Below are positions 61,376 to 64,000 of a stretch of 64,000 nucleotides of DNA, one piece after another. This DNA is from Paulownia fortunei (lineage: Eukaryota; Streptophyta; Magnoliopsida; Lamiales; Paulowniaceae). Position 1 is the first letter of the stretch, and the number at the start of each line of letters is the position of its first letter. Location: assembly GCA_019321725.1 (NCBI GenBank), contig CM033106.1:25098118-25162117 (forward strand). Direction: 5' to 3'. Made by a program: the position numbers and the translations under genes. The notes under the pieces were generated by a model, which worked only from the letters and a program-made list of their open reading frames with translations, searched no databases and was not told where the DNA came from.

Positions 61376-64000
61376 ATGGTGATTGCTTCTACTTCTTGTA
61401 AGTTTGATCTCTCTCTCTTTGTAGAGCTAACACATTCATATGGTACTATGCTATGTAAAGTTATAGAGTTCATGATTCTGCGTTTTTTCCTTTTATTCTA
61501 CTTTGAATAATTGCATGCAATGGAATTTTCTTGTTTTTCTTTCTCTTTTCTTGCAAAACATGGATGGTTTTATGTTTTGGGTGATTTATTTATGTTGGAT
61601 GCATGTGGGGAATCGGGCAAAAGGTGTCGGTTTTGCTTCCTGAAATTTAACTAATATGACTGCAAAATAAAAAAATATCATCATCTTTATAATTGATATC
61701 TAGGAGATTAGTCTGGAAATTTGTTTAAGAGTCTATTGTTTTACATGCTTGAGCAGAAAAGAAAACTGTTTTCATGCTTGATTTTATGATATGTGGTGAA
61801 ATTATCCAAGATTTTGTTAGTTCATCATGCTGATTTTGTTTTGAAGATTAACTTTTCTTTAGGTTCAATTACCATTACTTTTCTTTCTTTTTGTTTGTTT
61901 CTCAAGAAACAAGTTAGTGATAAACACGATAATGAGTACTAAATTGTTCTGCATAATCACTCTATGTAGATATTGTTTTGTCATTTTTTAAATTCTTGAA
62001 ATTGAGGTTTTTTCAGAGGGAAAATATACTGACAAATCTGTGTTCTATTGGCAGCTCTTGGGCAGTTTCATGGCAGCAGTGTTGATCCATTTGGACAAAC
62101 CATCAAGTCAAGCAGTAATTCTTCTGCCCATCCGTTGTTTGGTACTTCAACTCCTTTTGGTTCTCCTATAGGTGCATCAGTTTTTGGTGAAAGAAAATCA
62201 TCTCCTTTTGGAAGCACTTCATCACATTTTGGAGGTAAGTACAATTACAGAGTTCTTCATATTTCAGCGCTGAGTATCACTGATTCTTGAGAACCCTTTG
62301 TCGACGAAGAATGCAATCAATTATAAGACAAGTAATAGTTTATTTAAACCATACTTCCCTTCTTGCAGAATAGCTAATTTTACAAAGATAGATGCTCCTA
62401 TGTAAGATCGTCTTTTGGCTTAAAGAAAAATGAAAAGATAAACTTTTCTTGCAGTTTGTGGGGCATGGCTGTTGATATCTAAGTATTGCGTCTCGATGAA
62501 AATGCTCTCCTCTATGTTCCAAGAGAAGAAACATTCATTTTTCATCTACTATTTTCTACTGCAGGATCCCAGGGCACAACAATATTTGGAGGCATTGCAT
62601 CCCCTACTGGTATTTGCAACCAATGTCGAGGAAGTGCAGTAGCATCTTATTCTGCAACACAAGAAGTAGATGGAATCAATAGTAGGTATTCTGCTGGAAA
62701 AATCAAGTCTTTCTCTGAGATGCCGATTTACAAAGATAAAAGTCATGAAGAGTTGAGGTCCGAGGACTATGAGTTACTCAAGGGTAAGCTTGTATGCTTG
62801 TTTTAGTGTTGTATTTCATACGAATTGCATGATCTGGTCAGTTTATTCCATATTCTTTTACAGTCAATGATTTACATCCCTAAGTTAAGAAATTTTCCAT
62901 GTTGACTTAAATTTTTTGATTTTCATCTTGCAGGATCCACTTTTTCAATCCAGAACCAAGGGAATGCATTTCAACAATCAAACTGTCATTTTGGTCCTTC
63001 TACTGCATCTGTGTCATCAACTCAATTTTCTTTTAGCTCTGGCAGTGGGCTGGCCTTTGGTACAGCAAATGCTGCTCCGGTATCTAATTCATCTGTCAAA
63101 CCACCATTTGGCCGCACAGGCACAGTGTTTGGTGTATCGCCATCTTTTGGATCTGGTGGTTCAATTGGTGATAGCAATGTTGATCGAGCTCCAAGAAACT
63201 CTGCTTCTGGAGGCACCACTATCTTTGGTGCCCCAAACAACTCAGGAATTAGCTTCAAGTCAACACCAGCAGTTCTGCATTCAAATTCAGCACATGGTAG
63301 CACAAGCTTGATATGTGGTGTATCTACCATGCCACCTATTGCACCTGGGAGTGCCAGCAGTGGTTTTAGGTCAAGTATATTTGGATTACCAAGTACTTCT
63401 GTTTCTGAAGGATCAAGCACTTCTGCCTTCCAAGTCTCAACAACACCAGGATTTGGCATTAGGTCAAAACCTTCATTATGGTCAACTTCAGCATCTGTTG
63501 GGAGCAGCTTATCTGGACCTAAAAGTACCTGTGCTATAGGAGCTCCAAGCACTTCAAACTTTTCTGTCTCAACCACCTCAGGATTTCGCTTCAATTCAAC
63601 TTCAGCGTCTGGCAACAGTAGCATATTTGGAATTCAGAGTTTTTCAGGTGAGTATTCTCAAAGGACTTTACCAGACGGTGATCCTTATAGGGAAAAAAAA
63701 AGAAAAAAAAAAAGAATCAGATGTCCTAGAATATTTAACTACAAAAAATGATGAAGTGATTTTCTCTATATGTGCCAGTTAGACTAAACATTCATTGTAC
63801 ATTGAATATTTCCTACTACAGGATCCCAGGATGCAACAACACTTGAACCTACTGTCGGCAACCAGTGTCAAGGAAGTGGAGTAGCGTCATATTATGCAAC
63901 ACGGGAAGTTGCTGGAACCAATAATAGGTATTCTGTTGAGAAAATTCAGTCCATCTCTGCAATGCCAATTTACAAAGATAAAAGTCATGAAGAGTTGAGG
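61376..64000 (+). CDS. NUP98-like FG nucleoporin, 5' part, with two GLEBS-type exons
   Basis: Partial; it runs off the window. Exons: 61376-61397, 62055-62234, 62565-62783, 62934-63647 and 63822 onward, giving 438 residues here. NUP98 is an FG nucleoporin that binds RAE1/Gle2 through its GLEBS motif and supports mRNA export. FG repeats occur early (PLFGTSTPFGSPIGASVFG) and through exon 4 (TGTVFGVSPSFGSG, TTIFGAP, SSIFGLP, SSIFGIQ). Exon 3 encodes a GLEBS-type motif (MPIYKDKSHEELRSEDYE, about 120-137), and exon 5 encodes a second (SISAMPIYKDKSHEELR, 422-438). All internal introns seen are phase 1 and acceptors end G|GATCC or similar. The start ATG with a 7-codon first exon is the best fit but not certain. 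The autoproteolytic C-terminal domain would lie beyond the window. A diverged paralogue of canonical plant NUP98, or a mis-duplicated pseudogene, are alternatives. Confidence 0.8.

Noticed and set aside
63022..63624. 200-codon antisense ORF
   Set aside because: Shadow of the low-complexity FG exon of the NUP98-like gene on the other strand.
1..64000. tRNA, rRNA, CRISPR arrays, bacterial-type operons
   Set aside because: None was recognised on either strand, and the window is a plant nuclear sequence where CRISPR and operons are not expected.

Overview
The window is nuclear DNA of a flowering plant, almost certainly a eudicot. The evidence is GT-AG multi-exon genes, a DYW-class pentatricopeptide repeat gene, an NPF transporter, a plant-type FEN1, a GUP1-like MBOAT gene, a NUP98-like gene, and a Copia LTR retrotransposon primed by initiator-Met tRNA, all on an AT-rich background. 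I cannot name the species; an asterid would fit, but that is only an impression.

Layout. 1-12.0 kb has no recognisable gene and holds microsatellites, MITE-like elements and decayed LTR-like fragments. 12.05-15.49 kb (minus) is a six-exon NRT1/PTR-family transporter whose first exon contributes only the ATG. 15.5-22.6 kb is unassigned. 22.62-23.19 kb (minus) is a small PHD/RING-like zinc-finger gene. 25.17-33.28 kb (plus) is a complete 17-exon FEN1 gene (382 aa) with an E2F site and a telo-box just upstream; its long intron 11 carries a 1,342-bp solo LTR with a perfect 5-bp target duplication. 34.11-35.84 kb (plus) is an intronless DYW PPR gene. 38.705-48.604 kb is a full-length but coding-dead Copia element with 2.2-kb LTRs and target duplication GATGA, inserted in a degenerate repeat tract beside a MITE. 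50.66-59.37 kb (plus) is a 19-exon GUP1-type MBOAT gene (527 aa). 61.38-64.0 kb (plus) is the 5' part of a NUP98-like FG nucleoporin gene, cut by the window edge.

The genes do not form a pathway; they are independent housekeeping and organellar genes separated by repeats. FEN1 acts in lagging-strand replication and repair, the PPR protein probably in organellar RNA editing or maturation, the NPF protein in membrane transport, the GUP1-like protein in the endomembrane system, and the NUP98-like protein at the nuclear pore.

The most unusual observation is that the NUP98-like gene carries two copies of the exon encoding the GLEBS-type (RAE1/Gle2-binding) motif, separated by an FG-rich exon. All the exons involved are flanked by phase-1 introns, as expected for duplication of a symmetric exon. 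I saw no sign of a wholly new biological system. Exon coordinates were derived by hand from splice consensus and reading-frame continuity and have no transcript support.
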